64,000 nt of DNA from Paraburkholderia sp. BCC1884 (GCF_900996225.1 NZ_CAAJGL010000068.1:806001-870000), one strand, 5' to 3'; positions 20,688-30,672 are shown, numbered from the stretch's first letter. Notes: generated by a model from the sequence alone, not told the origin. Translations and numbers: made by a program.

Positions 20688-22097
20688 ATGCGATGCTATG
20701 ACGAGATGCGTCATCATGACGATGCCGTGCGACCACACTACGCGCGCTTTGAGCGGTGGCTGGTGAAGCAGGGCAACGAGGCGATCGCACGCAAGCGTGC
20801 GGAAGCCGACCTGCTGTTTCGCCGGGTCGGCATTACCTTCGCGGTGAATGGCGACCTGTCGGGTACCGAGCGGCTAATTCCGTTCGACCTGATTCCGCGC
20901 ATCATTCCACGCAGCGAATGGCAGACCCTCGAAGCCGGCTTGCGGCAGCGGGTGCAGGCGCTCAACCTGTTCATCCACGACGTCTATCACGATCGCAATA
21001 TCGTGCGCGCCGGCATCGTGCCGGCCGAGCAGGTCTATACCAATGCGCAGTACCGGCCGGAAATGCAGGGCGTGAATGTGCCGCTCGGTGTTTACGCGCA
21101 TATCGGTGGAGTCGACGTGGTACGCGCGGGCGACGAGGGCGAGTTCTACGTGCTCGAAGACAATCTGCGGGTGCCGTCGGGCGTCTCCTACATGCTCGAA
21201 AACCGCAAGATGATGATGCGGCTGTTCCCCGAACTGTTCGTGCAGAACCGTATCGCGCCGGTCGCGCATTATCCCGATCTGTTGCTCGATACGTTGCGCT
21301 CGGTAGCGCCGGAAGGCGTCGACGATCCGGTAGTCGTGGTGCTCACGCCGGGCATGTACAACTCGGCGTACTTCGAGCACACGTTTCTCGCGCAGCAAAT
21401 GGGCGTGGAACTGGTGGAAGGCAAAGATCTCTTCGTCGACGACAACTACGTGTTCATGCGCACTACGCAAGGACCGAAGCGCGTGGACGTAATCTACCGC
21501 CGCGTCGACGACGACTTTCTCGATCCGCTCGCGTTCCGCAACGATTCGGCGCTGGGCGTGCCGGGTTTGCTGACCTCGTATCGTGCCGGCCGCGTGGCGC
21601 TCGCCAACGCCATGGGCACCGGTATTGCCGACGACAAATCGATCTACCCGTACGTGCCGGAAATGATCGAGTTTTATCTCGGCGAAAAGCCGATTCTCAA
21701 CAACGTCCCCACTTTCCAGTGCCGCAAGCCTGACGATCTCGCCTACACGCTCGCGCATCTGTCGGAGCTCGTCGTCAAGGAAGTGCACGGGGCGGGCGGC
21801 TACGGAATGCTGGTGGGCCCGGCCTCGACGAAGGCGGAAATCGAGTCGTTCCGCGAGCGGCTGATCGCACGGCCGGCGGGTTATATCGCGCAGCCCACGC
21901 TCGCGTTGTCCGCCTGTCCGACGTTCGTCGAGGCGGGCATCGCGCCGCGTCACATCGACTTGCGTCCGTTCGTGCTGTCCGGCAAGACCGTCACGATGGT
22001 CGCCGGCGGCCTGACGCGGGTGGCCTTGCAGGAGGGCTCGCTGGTCGTCAATTCGTCGCAGGGAGGCGGGACCAAAGATACGTGGATGGTCGACTGA
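20688..22097 (+). CDS. Circularly permuted ATP-grasp protein
   Basis: 469-residue member of the CP_ATPgrasp (DUF404/DUF407) family, presumed to form amide or peptide bonds with ATP. Recognisable stretches are PFDLIPRIIPRSEW, HDVYHDRNIVRAGIVPAEQV, the metal and nucleotide region YVLEDNLRVPSGVSYMLENR, and the C-terminal HIDLRPFVLSGKTV. I use ATG 20688 because the conserved family begins with this short charged leader; in-frame sequence to 20640 has no support. First gene of the four-gene Anbu cluster, with alpha-E, transglutaminase and Anbu genes following on the same strand. The acceptor substrate is unknown for the family. Confidence 0.92.
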   Translation: MRCYDEMRHHDDAVRPHYARFERWLVKQGNEAIARKRAEADLLFRRVGITFAVNGDLSGTERLIPFDLIPRIIPRSEWQTLEAGLRQRVQALNLFIHDVYHDRNIVRAGIVPAEQVYTNAQYRPEMQGVNVPLGVYAHIGGVDVVRAGDEGEFYVLEDNLRVPSGVSYMLENRKMMMRLFPELFVQNRIAPVAHYPDLLLDTLRSVAPEGVDDPVVVVLTPGMYNSAYFEHTFLAQQMGVELVEGKDLFVDDNYVFMRTTQGPKRVDVIYRRVDDDFLDPLAFRNDSALGVPGLLTSYRAGRVALANAMGTGIADDKSIYPYVPEMIEFYLGEKPILNNVPTFQCRKPDDLAYTLAHLSELVVKEVHGAGGYGMLVGPASTKAEIESFRERLIARPAGYIAQPTLALSACPTFVEAGIAPRHIDLRPFVLSGKTVTMVAGGLTRVALQEGSLVVNSSQGGGTKDTWMVD

Positions 22098-22263
22098 CGC
22101 AGTTGCCTGTTCTTACGTTCAGGCAACCGCTCCGCCACCCAGCGCACCGGAGCCGCATGCAGCACGCAGAACGCGCCCGGCGCACAAGGATAACCGGCGC
22201 GAGCTTTCGTCTTCGATATCGATTTCGACGAAAGTCTCGCGTCATCAGATACGGAATGCCGTC

Positions 22264-23214
22264 ATGCTAAGCCGCACCGCCGATCACCTCTTCTGGATGG
22301 CCCGCTACATGGAGCGCGCGGAGAATACTGCCCGCATGCTCGATATCAATCTGAAGGCGCTGCTATTGCCGCAGACGCCCGAGCAGGAAGCGCGCGCGCA
22401 ACGCTCGGTGCTGCGCATCTCCGAACTCGAAACCGCGTTCGCGCAGCGCTACGACGAACCGACTCGCGAACACGTGCTCGACTTCATGGTGGCCGATTCG
22501 ACCAATCCGTCGAGCATCCATTCGTGTTTGCAGGCGGCGCGCGAAAATGCCCGCGCCGTGCGCGGCACCCTGACCACCGAATGGTGGGAAACCATCAACG
22601 ACACGTGGCTTGTCTTCAATGAGCGGACCGCGGCGGGGCAACTCACCGCGAATCCGGATGAACTGTTCGAATGGGTCAAGTTTCGCTCGCATCTGTCGCG
22701 CGGCGTGACGATCGGAACTGCGCTGCAGGACGACGCGTTCTTCTTCACGCAACTCGGCACCTTTCTGGAACGGGCGGATAACACCGCGCGGATTCTCGAC
22801 GTGCGTTTCGCGGATGTCGAACCCAACTCACGCGATGCCGCCCGCCAGCTCGAAGATTTCTATTACTGGACTTCGATTCTGAGTTCGGTGTCGGCGCTGG
22901 AAATCTATCGCAAGGTGTATCGCGATGTCGTCACACCGGCGCGCGTGGTCGAGCTGATGATCCTGAATCAGCAGATGCCGCGCTCTTTGCTGGCGTCGCT
23001 GGAAGGCGTCTGCGCGAACCTTGCGATGTTGCGCACCTCGGGCTCGAACCAGTGCGAACGTTTTGCCGGCAAGTTGCGCGCCGAACTCGTGTACTCCGAC
23101 ATCCGGCAGATTTTCGAAGCCGGCCTGCACGCCTATCTGACGCAGTTCCTTGCTCGCGTGTTCGAGCTCGGCAATCTGGTTGCGCGTACCTATCTGATGC
23201 TGCCAGTCGCCTGA
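22264..23214 (+). CDS. Alpha-E domain protein (DUF403)
   Basis: 316-residue all-helical protein starting MLSRTADHLFWMARYMERAE, the hallmark N-terminus of the alpha-E family. A second conserved stretch FFTQLGTFLERADNTARILD lies near residue 160. Function is unproven; it is almost always encoded with a circularly permuted ATP-grasp protein and a transglutaminase, as here. It starts 166 bases after the ATP-grasp gene and 12 bases before the transglutaminase gene. Confidence 0.93.
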   Translation: MLSRTADHLFWMARYMERAENTARMLDINLKALLLPQTPEQEARAQRSVLRISELETAFAQRYDEPTREHVLDFMVADSTNPSSIHSCLQAARENARAVRGTLTTEWWETINDTWLVFNERTAAGQLTANPDELFEWVKFRSHLSRGVTIGTALQDDAFFFTQLGTFLERADNTARILDVRFADVEPNSRDAARQLEDFYYWTSILSSVSALEIYRKVYRDVVTPARVVELMILNQQMPRSLLASLEGVCANLAMLRTSGSNQCERFAGKLRAELVYSDIRQIFEAGLHAYLTQFLARVFELGNLVARTYLMLPVA

Positions 23215-23226
23215 CGGAGTTTTTTT

Positions 23227-24027
23227 ATGTACCTGACGATCCGCCACGACACGTCCTATCGCTACGAAGCGACGGTCCATTATTCGATCCAGCAATTGCG
23301 TCTGACGCCGGCAAGCGGCGCTTCGCAGGTGGTGCGGCGCTGGAGTATCGACGCGCCGGGCAAGCTCGACTCGACCTTCGACGCCTACGGCAACGCGCTG
23401 CACACGCTGGTCATCAACAAACCGCATGGCGAGATTCGTGTGCATGTGTCCGGCGAGGTGGAGACGATTCCGCTGGTCGACGGCTTTTTGCCCGACGGCG
23501 TCGGTCCGATTCCGCTCGAGCACTTCACCTGTTCGACGCGGTTGACCGAGGCCGATGCGGCGATCCGCGAACTGGCGGCAACGGTGCCGACGCTGACGAG
23601 TTCGGCGAATCTGCTGGAACTGTCCGAGCAGATCGTGCAGCGTGTGAAGTACAACCCCGGCATCACCGAAGTCACCAGCACGGCTGCGCAAGCGCTCGAG
23701 CTCGGTAACGGCGTGTGTCAGGATCATGCGCACCTGATGCTCGCGTGCTGTCGCGTGCGCGGCATTCCGGCGCGCTACGTGAGCGGCTATATCGAACCCG
23801 GCGACGTCCCGCACGGTGCGAGCCACGCCTGGGTGGATGTCTGGCTCGAAGGCAAGGGCTGGATTTCCGTCGACGTCACGCACGCCGCGTTTGCCAGCGA
23901 GATCTATTGTCGCCTCGCCGTTGCGCGTGACTACGAGGCGGCTGCGCCGGTACGTGGCAGGCGTATAGGCGGTCTGGAGGAGCAGTTGAAGGTGTCCGTG
24001 ACGGTGAGCGCGCAGCAGTCGCAATAA
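23227..24027 (+). CDS. Transglutaminase-like cysteine protease
   Basis: 266 residues: an N-terminal beta domain (TIRHDTSYRYEATVHYSIQQ) and a transglutaminase core. The catalytic triad is visible as Cys in LGNGVCQDHAHLM, His in GASHAWVDVWL and Asp in WISVDVTHA. Proteins of this branch are predicted to cleave or rearrange peptide or isopeptide bonds rather than crosslink glutamines. Linked to the alpha-E gene by a 12-base gap; ATG 23227 is preceded by CGGAG. Confidence 0.93.
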   Translation: MYLTIRHDTSYRYEATVHYSIQQLRLTPASGASQVVRRWSIDAPGKLDSTFDAYGNALHTLVINKPHGEIRVHVSGEVETIPLVDGFLPDGVGPIPLEHFTCSTRLTEADAAIRELAATVPTLTSSANLLELSEQIVQRVKYNPGITEVTSTAAQALELGNGVCQDHAHLMLACCRVRGIPARYVSGYIEPGDVPHGASHAWVDVWLEGKGWISVDVTHAAFASEIYCRLAVARDYEAAAPVRGRRIGGLEEQLKVSVTVSAQQSQ

Positions 24028-24171
24028 GCGGCGCGAGAGGTGCTGTGAGCGAGTGTCACCGCTCATAAGGATTCAGTTTGCCTGCGCGTGGGCCGATATA
24101 CGGAATAGAGGCGCATGCGCGCCGCATTACAATAGCGCCGTTCAGCTGGTTTTTTGCGGGTACTTTTTCTT

Positions 24172-25044
24172 ATGACTTACTGTGTCGCGATGGCCGTCGA
24201 CGACGGTCTCGTGTTCCTCTCGGACACGCGCACCAATGCGGGTGTCGATCACATCAGCACTGCACGCAAGATGTCGGTGTTCGAGCAGCCCGGCGAGCGC
24301 ATGCTCGTGCTGCTCGGCGCCGGCAATCTGTCGCTCACCCAGGCGGTGCTGCACGAGCTCTCCGAGCCTACCGATCCCTCTTTGCCCACGCTCTGGAACG
24401 CGCCGACCATGGCGGACGCGGCGCGCGTGATCGGCCGCGCGGTGCGCAGCGTGCACCAGCGCGAGGCGGAGGCGTTGCAGGAATTCGGCGTCGACTTCAA
24501 TTGCAGCTTTATTCTCGGCGGGCAGATCGCGGGTAACCGGCCGCGTCTGTTCATGATTTACGCGGCGGGCAATTTCATCGAGGCGTCCGCGGTAAATCCG
24601 TATTTTCAGATCGGCGAGGCCAAATACGGCAAGCCGATCATCGATCGCGTGTTGACGCCGTCCACGCCGCTCGACGAAGCCGCCAAGTGTGCGCTGATTT
24701 CGATGGATTCCACCTTGCGTTCGAACCTGTCGGTTGGGCTGCCGCTCGATCTGCTGGTCTATCAGAAGGACGCTTTGCACGTCACGCGATTCGTCTCGAT
24801 CGATCACGACAACGCGTACTTCGAAATGATCCATCGCACGTGGGGTGAGCGACTGCGTCAGGTGTTCGGCGAGATTCCCGATCCGGACTGGCAGGATTCG
24901 CCGAATGTGCCGCTGCTGCAGCGCGAGCGGGCGCTGGTGCTGCATCGCGCGCCGGTGGGCGCGGACGGCATCGAGCACGAACTCGCTGCGAAGCCGGCAC
25001 AGACGCTGGCGCAGGCGGAGAAGGGCAAGAGTCAGCGAAGGTAG
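24172..25044 (+). CDS. Anbu proteasome-like peptidase (ancestral beta subunit)
   Basis: 290-residue N-terminal nucleophile hydrolase of the proteasome superfamily. The start at ATG 24172 is set by chemistry: it yields Met-Thr, so removal of Met exposes the nucleophile Thr2. The longer open frame from 24154 would bury it. Supporting residues Asp18 (FLSDTRTNAG) and Lys33 (TARKMSVF) occupy the proteasome active-site positions, and the C-terminus is about 50 residues longer than HslV. It closes the ATP-grasp/alpha-E/transglutaminase cluster, though 144 bases intervene. Anbu forms open helical or ring assemblies in species studied; its substrate is unknown. Confidence 0.93.
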   Translation: MTYCVAMAVDDGLVFLSDTRTNAGVDHISTARKMSVFEQPGERMLVLLGAGNLSLTQAVLHELSEPTDPSLPTLWNAPTMADAARVIGRAVRSVHQREAEALQEFGVDFNCSFILGGQIAGNRPRLFMIYAAGNFIEASAVNPYFQIGEAKYGKPIIDRVLTPSTPLDEAAKCALISMDSTLRSNLSVGLPLDLLVYQKDALHVTRFVSIDHDNAYFEMIHRTWGERLRQVFGEIPDPDWQDSPNVPLLQRERALVLHRAPVGADGIEHELAAKPAQTLAQAEKGKSQRR

Positions 25045-25221
25045 GCGTGCGCGCGGCCAGCCGATGAGGAAGGCCGTGAGAGCACGGTTGTCTGGTCAGA
25101 CGCCGCGCACTGGGTGGTGCACACGGTAACGAGGTCGTCACGAGCCTGATTTGGGCTGGCTGACGGCCTTTTTCTTTTGTACGCAATGCGACACGCCACG
25201 ACGCTACGCGTCGAAAGCACG

Positions 25222-25263
25222 AAAAAAAACCAGCCACCGGCTGACGCCCGTGGCTGGTTTTAA
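25222..25263 (-). terminator. Rho-independent terminator of the porin gene
   Basis: Read leftward, ACCAGCCACGGGC and the complementary GGTGGCTGGT arm form a stem around a short loop, followed by eight T (complement of the A-run at 25222-25229). It lies just past the porin stop. On the plus strand the second arm is followed by TTTTA, so it may also stop the Anbu transcript. Confidence 0.88.
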
Positions 25264-25297
25264 ACTGCGTGTTGCTTCAGCAGTCCGTCAAGTTCGA

Positions 25298-26482
25298 TTA
25301 GAACTTGTGGCGGATGCCTAGGCTGACCAGTTCTTGCGAGCTGGAAGCCGAGTCGTAGCTGTACGAACCGATTGCTGCGCCAGCGTCGACGAGCACGCCG
25401 TTGATACGCTGTTGGCCGCTTGCGTGCTGATACGCGCCGACCAGGTAGATGTCCGTGCGCTTCGACAGGTTGTAGTCGCCGCCCAAGGAAACCTGGTGAT
25501 ACGTTGCGCCCGAATCGCCGCTAGACTTCGTGTAGATGTAGCCCACGCCAACCAGCATTGCCGGCGTTGCCTGGTAACCCAGGTATGCGCCACCAATGTT
25601 GTACTTCTCGGTCGAACCGAAGCCCGAGAATGCATCCGGCTTGTACTGTGCGTTGCTGTAACGCAGGTTGGCCGTGAACGGGCCTGCCACGTATTGCACA
25701 GCGACCGAAGCGATGCCGATCGACTTGGCAGCAGCGTAAGCGCCGTTGACCTGGTTGTCGAACGTGCCGTCCGACGTGCTGCCGTTCCAGCCCGGCGTTG
25801 CCGGCGTGCCACCGAGGCGGCTAGCCAGCGTATTGCCGTTGTCTGCGCGGAAGTAGCCTGCAGCGATGCTGAACGGGCCCGTGCCGTACGTTGCAGCGCC
25901 CGACCACGTTTGACCCGAACCCGTCTGACCTGCTACGCCACCCAATGCGTAGAAGCCTTCGAACTGGAAGCCGCCCCACACCGGCGAGGTGTACTTGACG
26001 GCGTTGTTCGTGCGCGAGGAGTTGTCGTTGTTGTCGACGTCGCCCGGCGTGGTGAAGGTCGAACCGAAGTAGTTGTCAGCCGTCAGCGGCTGAACCAGGT
26101 CAACCAGCGGATCGTACTGACGACCCAACGTGACCGTACCCCACTGATCGCCCGTCAGGCCGACGTAGGCTTGACGACCGAACATCTTGCCGCCTTGACC
26201 CAGCTTGCCGCTGTTCACGTCAAAACCGTTTTCCAACTGGAAGATTGCCTTCAGGCCACCGCCGAGGTCTTCCGTGCCCTTCAAGCCGAAACGATCGCCC
26301 TGAAGGTTGCCGGCGTACATTGCGACCAGATTCTTGTTCTGGCCGGCGCTGTTCACCGTGTTGTGAGCGTACTGGATCGATTCATCGATCAAACCGTACA
26401 GGGTAACGCTGCTTTGAGCATGTGCCACGCCAGTGACGCCGAGGAGCGCCAGCGAGAGGGTAGACAGTGCGATTCGTTTCAT
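25298..26482 (-). CDS. OmpC-like trimeric porin (Burkholderia type)
   Basis: Outer-membrane 16-strand porin of 394 residues. Start ATG 26482 follows GGAGAA and gives the signal peptide MKRIALSTLSLALLGVTGVA with cleavage after AHA; an in-frame GTG four codons earlier overlaps that ribosome site. The mature protein opens QSSVTLYGLIDESIQY, typical of Gram-negative porins of Burkholderia, and ends in a beta-signal with terminal Phe (SLGIRHKF). Loop 3 should lie near DYFGSTFTTP-like sequence at about residue 140-150. Single gene with its own terminator; codon use is strongly biased, as for an abundant protein. Confidence 0.95.
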   Translation of the reverse strand: MKRIALSTLSLALLGVTGVAHAQSSVTLYGLIDESIQYAHNTVNSAGQNKNLVAMYAGNLQGDRFGLKGTEDLGGGLKAIFQLENGFDVNSGKLGQGGKMFGRQAYVGLTGDQWGTVTLGRQYDPLVDLVQPLTADNYFGSTFTTPGDVDNNDNSSRTNNAVKYTSPVWGGFQFEGFYALGGVAGQTGSGQTWSGAATYGTGPFSIAAGYFRADNGNTLASRLGGTPATPGWNGSTSDGTFDNQVNGAYAAAKSIGIASVAVQYVAGPFTANLRYSNAQYKPDAFSGFGSTEKYNIGGAYLGYQATPAMLVGVGYIYTKSSGDSGATYHQVSLGGDYNLSKRTDIYLVGAYQHASGQQRINGVLVDAGAAIGSYSYDSASSSQELVSLGIRHKF

Positions 26483-26905
26483 CCATTTCTCCACGCAGAT
26501 GATTAGTTTCGTTGTTGCGGGAAGGAGAATAGCTCAGGCCTCTAATCGACACGACCTGGAAAAAAAAGACTGTCGTCAAAAACTGACAAAACACGCAACG
26601 CCTTGTATTTAAAGCGCGTTAACGATTGTTTCTATTTCCGCAATATTAATTCGTTGACTGCGCATTATTGTTGTTTTGTTGACAGTGACTGCTTCGGTAC
26701 CTGCGTTTTCGCCACTTGTTTGTGGGTTGTTTGTAATCAAGTCGTCTAATCGCCGGGATGCGGTGCAGCAACCACGTAAAAAAGGGGTGCCGCTTCGGTT
26801 GACTTGCGCGCTGGACAGAAGTCCGGGCTTGTGTCCAGGCGCAACTCATCAGGCGCTTTCGGCGCAACCATGTGGGTTGCACCAAGGCCAGCCAACGCGT
26901 GCGAG
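26483..26905. other. Gene-free stretch carrying the porin leader and promoter
   Basis: About 420 bases between the porin start and the end of the BrkB-like gene. The section 26520-26700 is AT-rich and should contain the leftward porin promoter and a leader of over 100 bases; I could not assign unambiguous -35/-10 boxes. The right part (26740-26905) is high GC and only carries shadow frames. No terminator for the BrkB-like gene is evident. Confidence 0.55.
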
Positions 26906-28237
26906 TCAGGTGTCGCTGCCGTCGGAATGCCGGCGGGCGACCGCCGCGGCGGCCAGTCCAGCGGCTGCCGCGAACAGGACGGACGTCCACGGATGGCGCC
27001 TGACGTAGCGGTCGGCCGCCACGGCCTGGCGGCTTGCGCTGACGAGCGTAACGGCGGCGATGCGGGTCGCCTGTGCTTCGGCCAACACGACGGTGCGGCC
27101 AACCTGAAGCGCAGCGGCGCGTGCTGTCGCGCGCCTGCGAGGTTGCACCCGAAAAGCAGCGGCGGGCGATGCCGCGGAGGATCGTCCGTTTGCCGCCGCC
27201 GCCGCCGCCGTCGACGCTCGCCTTGCGGTGGCCGCATCGACCCCGAGCGTGGCTGCTTCCGCGCGCGACGCCGCATCGCCGGATACCGTCGATGCCGCCA
27301 GCACCGAGGCCAGCTTGGCGCGACTGCCGGGCGGCACGTTATCCTGCATGCCCCACTCGCCGCGCGGATCGTGCATGCGTCCGCGCGCCGCCGAGAATTC
27401 CGCGCCGAGCAGCAACACGGCGGCCGAGAAGTACAGCCACATCAGCAGCACCGCGAGCGAGCCCGCCGCGCCGAACGAACTGGCCATGCCGGCGTGCGCT
27501 ATATATAAGGCAAACAGTTTCTTGCCTGCCGAGAACAGCACGGCGGCGACGATGCCGCCGACAATCGCGTCGCGCCAGCGCACCTTGTCGTCCGGCAGAA
27601 ACTTGAGCAGGCCGGCAAACGCGAACGCCAGCACCAGCAATCCCACGCCCAGCTGCAGCAGATTGCCGATCACCACGTACGGCGAGTCGCCCCACAGCCA
27701 CTTGCCGATAAACGTGATCACCGTATCGAGCACCAGCGAAACGATCAGCAGAAAGGCCACGCCCAGCACCAGTCCGAACGAGATCAGCCGCACGCGCACC
27801 ATCGCCACCACGCTCGACGAACGCGGTCCGGTATAGGGCCACACTATATTGAGTGCGCTATTGAGCGACGAGAAAGTAGCCGACGCACCGATCGCCAGCA
27901 TCGAGAACGAAATGATCGCCGCGATACCGCCGGCGCTGCCGCTGTGATGCGCATTCTCGACGATGGTCTGCACGCCCGCGGCAGCCTGGTCGCCGAGCAG
28001 GCCGTGAATGTGATTGAAGAGTTCGCCGCGCGCCGCTTCGGCGCCGAAGAACCAGCCGGCGACCGCGATCACCATGACGAGCGTCGGCGCGAGCGAGAAA
28101 GCCGCGTAGAAGGCGATGCTGGCGGCCATCGCCGCGCAGCGGTCTTCGGCGAACTGTTTGAACGCGCCGATGGCCCAGTTGGCCTGGCTGCGGGCGACGT
28201 GCTGGAGGTTGTCGGCGGAAAGCGTATTGATGTCCAT
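26906..28237 (-). CDS. YihY/BrkB family membrane protein with DUF883-like tail
   Basis: 443-residue inner-membrane protein. Residues ~1-290 form the BrkB/YihY domain with six TM helices (family stretches AASIAFYAAFSLAPTLVMVI, GASATFSSLNSALN and LLMWLYFSAAVLLLGAEFSA). It is followed by a ~110-residue Ala/Arg/Ser-rich region, then a C-terminal segment YVRRHPWTSVLFAAAAGLAA that resembles the membrane anchor of ElaB/YqjD/DUF883 proteins. ATG 28237 starts at a normal family N-terminus; the frame to 28333 has no support. Function of BrkB-like proteins is unsettled. Divergent from the YbaK-like gene. Confidence 0.88.
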   Translation of the reverse strand: MDINTLSADNLQHVARSQANWAIGAFKQFAEDRCAAMAASIAFYAAFSLAPTLVMVIAVAGWFFGAEAARGELFNHIHGLLGDQAAAGVQTIVENAHHSGSAGGIAAIISFSMLAIGASATFSSLNSALNIVWPYTGPRSSSVVAMVRVRLISFGLVLGVAFLLIVSLVLDTVITFIGKWLWGDSPYVVIGNLLQLGVGLLVLAFAFAGLLKFLPDDKVRWRDAIVGGIVAAVLFSAGKKLFALYIAHAGMASSFGAAGSLAVLLMWLYFSAAVLLLGAEFSAARGRMHDPRGEWGMQDNVPPGSRAKLASVLAASTVSGDAASRAEAATLGVDAATARRASTAAAAAANGRSSAASPAAAFRVQPRRRATARAAALQVGRTVVLAEAQATRIAAVTLVSASRQAVAADRYVRRHPWTSVLFAAAAGLAAAAVARRHSDGSDT

Positions 28238-28439
28238 GATCGTATTTCTCAATGGAATACTGGCGTCGCGTATGGCGTGTGCGAGCCATTTTGGGTGGCC
28301 GCGCCGAAGTCTTTGCACCCCTGCCTTTCGCAAAGCCTGTGCCTGTCACTATAACAAGCGTGTTGCGCGCGCGCCGGGCGTGCGCAGTCGGCGCAGCGCA
28401 CCGTTAGAATGCCGGAGGACTTTCATAGAGCTATTCACC

Positions 28440-28973
28440 ATGCACTCGCACGAACTCCCGCCGCAACTGGACATCATTCCGACTGAACAATGGGGCGCGC
28501 ATTTACCTGCGCACGTCGTCGAGCAACTGCCGCGCGAAGGCGTGACGGTGTTCGCCGTGACCGACGACGCCTCCGACACCGCCGAATTCAGCGCGCGTTA
28601 TGGCTTCGGCCTGGAAGATTGCGCCAACACGATCGTGATCCGCTACAGGAAAGACGGCGCCGAACATTACGCCGCGCTGGTTTCGTTGGGCTCGCTGCGG
28701 CTCGACATCAACGGCGCGGTGAAGGCGGCGCTCGGTGCGCAACGGCTCTCGTTCGCGAAGCGGGAAGCGGCGGTGGAGCACAGCGGCATGGAGTTCGGCG
28801 GCATCACGGCGTTCGGCTTGCCCGACGACTGGCGCATCCTCGTCGATGCCGCCGTGATGGAGCGCGCCCAGGTCGTCGTGGGCGCGGGCATTCGCGCGGC
28901 CAAGCTGCTGCTCTCGCCCGATGTCCTGAAGCAGTGGCCGCGTGTCGAAGTCGCGCCGTTGACGCTGTCCTGA
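28440..28973 (+). CDS. YbaK/EbsC-type aminoacyl-tRNA deacylase-like protein
   Basis: 177-residue protein with the YbaK/ProX fold: the N-terminal EQLPREGVTVFAVTDDASDT, a core stretch TIVIRYRKDGAEHYAALVSL, and the family C-terminal EFGGITAFGLPDDWRILVDA followed by VVGAGIRAAKLLLSPDVL. Members hydrolyse mischarged aminoacyl-tRNAs such as Cys-tRNA(Pro) or Ala-tRNA(Pro). I start at ATG 28440; the upstream in-frame region overlaps the divergent BrkB-like promoter. Specificity cannot be decided. Confidence 0.85.
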   Translation: MHSHELPPQLDIIPTEQWGAHLPAHVVEQLPREGVTVFAVTDDASDTAEFSARYGFGLEDCANTIVIRYRKDGAEHYAALVSLGSLRLDINGAVKAALGAQRLSFAKREAAVEHSGMEFGGITAFGLPDDWRILVDAAVMERAQVVVGAGIRAAKLLLSPDVLKQWPRVEVAPLTLS

Positions 28974-29112
28974 GCGAGGCCTCGGCGCGCTCCGAGTCGG
29001 CCTGCCAGCCCTGAAGTTTTTCTCCGTTCCGCCGTTAATCCCTGAATAGACGTGAACCGCTGCGGCGCTCGCCCGCGCGGCACCTCGATCACAAATACAA
29101 AGGGATTCGGAG

Positions 29113-30672
29113 ATGGAACGGTTTCGCCTGAAGGTGCGGCTTTGGCTGGCACTCGCGGTCATGTGCATGGGAATCCTGGCGATCGGTCTGTGGGGCGCGT
29201 TCAAAACGCGCGACACAATGATCGCCGACCGCCAAGCCGAACTGAAGAGCGTGGTCGGTGTCGCGTATAGCGTGCTGGATCGCTACAACGGCCTCGTCGC
29301 ATCCGGCGCCATGCCGCTCGCCGACGCGCAGCGCACGGCGATGTCCGATCTGCGCGCCATGCGCTACGACGGCGCGGGTGGCTACCTCGTGCTCGAAGAC
29401 GCGCACGCTCGCGTGCTCATGCACGGCGTGCGCGCCGATCTCGAAGGCAAGGACATGAGCGGCTTTACCGATCCACAAGGACGCCACGTGTTCAAGGACG
29501 GCTCGGACCTCGCCGAGCGCGACGGCGAAGGCTTCATCCATCTGCAGTTTCTGAAACCGGGTACCAACGAGATGGCGCCGAAGATCAACTTCGTGCGCCT
29601 CTACAAACCGTGGGACTGGACCATCGTCACCGGCGTATTTACCGACGACATCGACGCCGCTTTTTACACGACGCTCGTGCAATACGTCGGCGCAGCGCTG
29701 ATTCTGTGTTTGCTGGTGTCGGTCGTGATCGGGGTGATTCTGCGCAGCATTCTGCGGCAACTCGGTGGCGAACCGGCGTACGCGGCACAAATCGCATCGT
29801 GTATCGCAGATGGCGATCTCGACGTGGTCGTCGATACGAAGCCCGGCGACGAGACCAGCCTGCTCGCCGCGATGCAGCGTATGCAGCACCGGCTCGCGCA
29901 AGCGATCACGCAGATCCGCAGCGGCGCGACCCTGATTTCAACCGTTTCCAACGAGATCGCCGCCGGCAATGCCGACCTGTCGCGTCGCACCGAGCAGCAG
30001 GCCACGGCACTCGGCGAAACCGCCTCCAGCATGGAACAGATCACCGCGACGGTGAAACAGAACGCCGATAACGCCAGACAGGCGAGCCAACTGGCTCACA
30101 ACGCCTCGGAAACGGCGGCGCGCGGCGGCCAGGTGGTGGGTCAGGTGGTCGACACGATGCGCGGGATTTCGCAGTCGTCGCACAGGATTGGCGACATCAT
30201 CGGCGTGATCGAAGGGATTGCGTTTCAGACCAACATCCTGGCGCTGAACGCGGCGGTCGAGGCGGCGCGTGCCGGCGAAGAAGGGCGCGGTTTTGCGGTG
30301 GTGGCGGGCGAAGTGCGCACCCTCGCGCAGCGCAGCGCGGCGGCCGCCAAGGAGATCAAGGCGCTGATCGAAGAGTCGGCCGCGCAGATCGAAGGCGGCT
30401 CGCAGTATGTGGGCCGCGCTGGCGAAACCATGCAGGAAGTGGTGCAGGCCGTGCGTCGCGTGACCGACATCATGGGCGAGATCAGCGCGGCTTCGGTGGA
30501 GCAGAGTTCGGGGATCGAGCAGGTCAACATCGCCGTGGCGAGCATGGATCAGACGACCCAGCAGAACGCCGCGCTGGTGGAGGAGGCGAGTGCGTCGGCG
30601 GAAGTGCTGAAGGCGCAGACGGGGCAACTGAGCGCTGCGATCGCCGTGTTCACACTGCCGGCCGGACGGTAA
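29113..30672 (+). CDS. Methyl-accepting chemotaxis protein with periplasmic Cache domain
   Basis: 519-residue receptor. TM1 at about 10-30, a periplasmic sCache_2-type sensor (residues ~35-185, with [20 protein letters not shown] and [12 protein letters not shown]), TM2 at about 190-212, a HAMP region, and a cytoplasmic signalling domain with the hairpin tip [20 protein letters not shown]. No C-terminal CheR-binding pentapeptide (ends FTLPAGR). ATG 29113 follows CGGAG. Isolated from other chemotaxis genes; Cache domains of this kind often bind carboxylates, but no ligand can be inferred here. Confidence 0.94.
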   Translation: MERFRLKVRLWLALAVMCMGILAIGLWGAFKTRDTMIADRQAELKSVVGVAYSVLDRYNGLVASGAMPLADAQRTAMSDLRAMRYDGAGGYLVLEDAHARVLMHGVRADLEGKDMSGFTDPQGRHVFKDGSDLAERDGEGFIHLQFLKPGTNEMAPKINFVRLYKPWDWTIVTGVFTDDIDAAFYTTLVQYVGAALILCLLVSVVIGVILRSILRQLGGEPAYAAQIASCIADGDLDVVVDTKPGDETSLLAAMQRMQHRLAQAITQIRSGATLISTVSNEIAAGNADLSRRTEQQATALGETASSMEQITATVKQNADNARQASQLAHNASETAARGGQVVGQVVDTMRGISQSSHRIGDIIGVIEGIAFQTNILALNAAVEAARAGEEGRGFAVVAGEVRTLAQRSAAAAKEIKALIEESAAQIEGGSQYVGRAGETMQEVVQAVRRVTDIMGEISAASVEQSSGIEQVNIAVASMDQTTQQNAALVEEASASAEVLKAQTGQLSAAIAVFTLPAGR

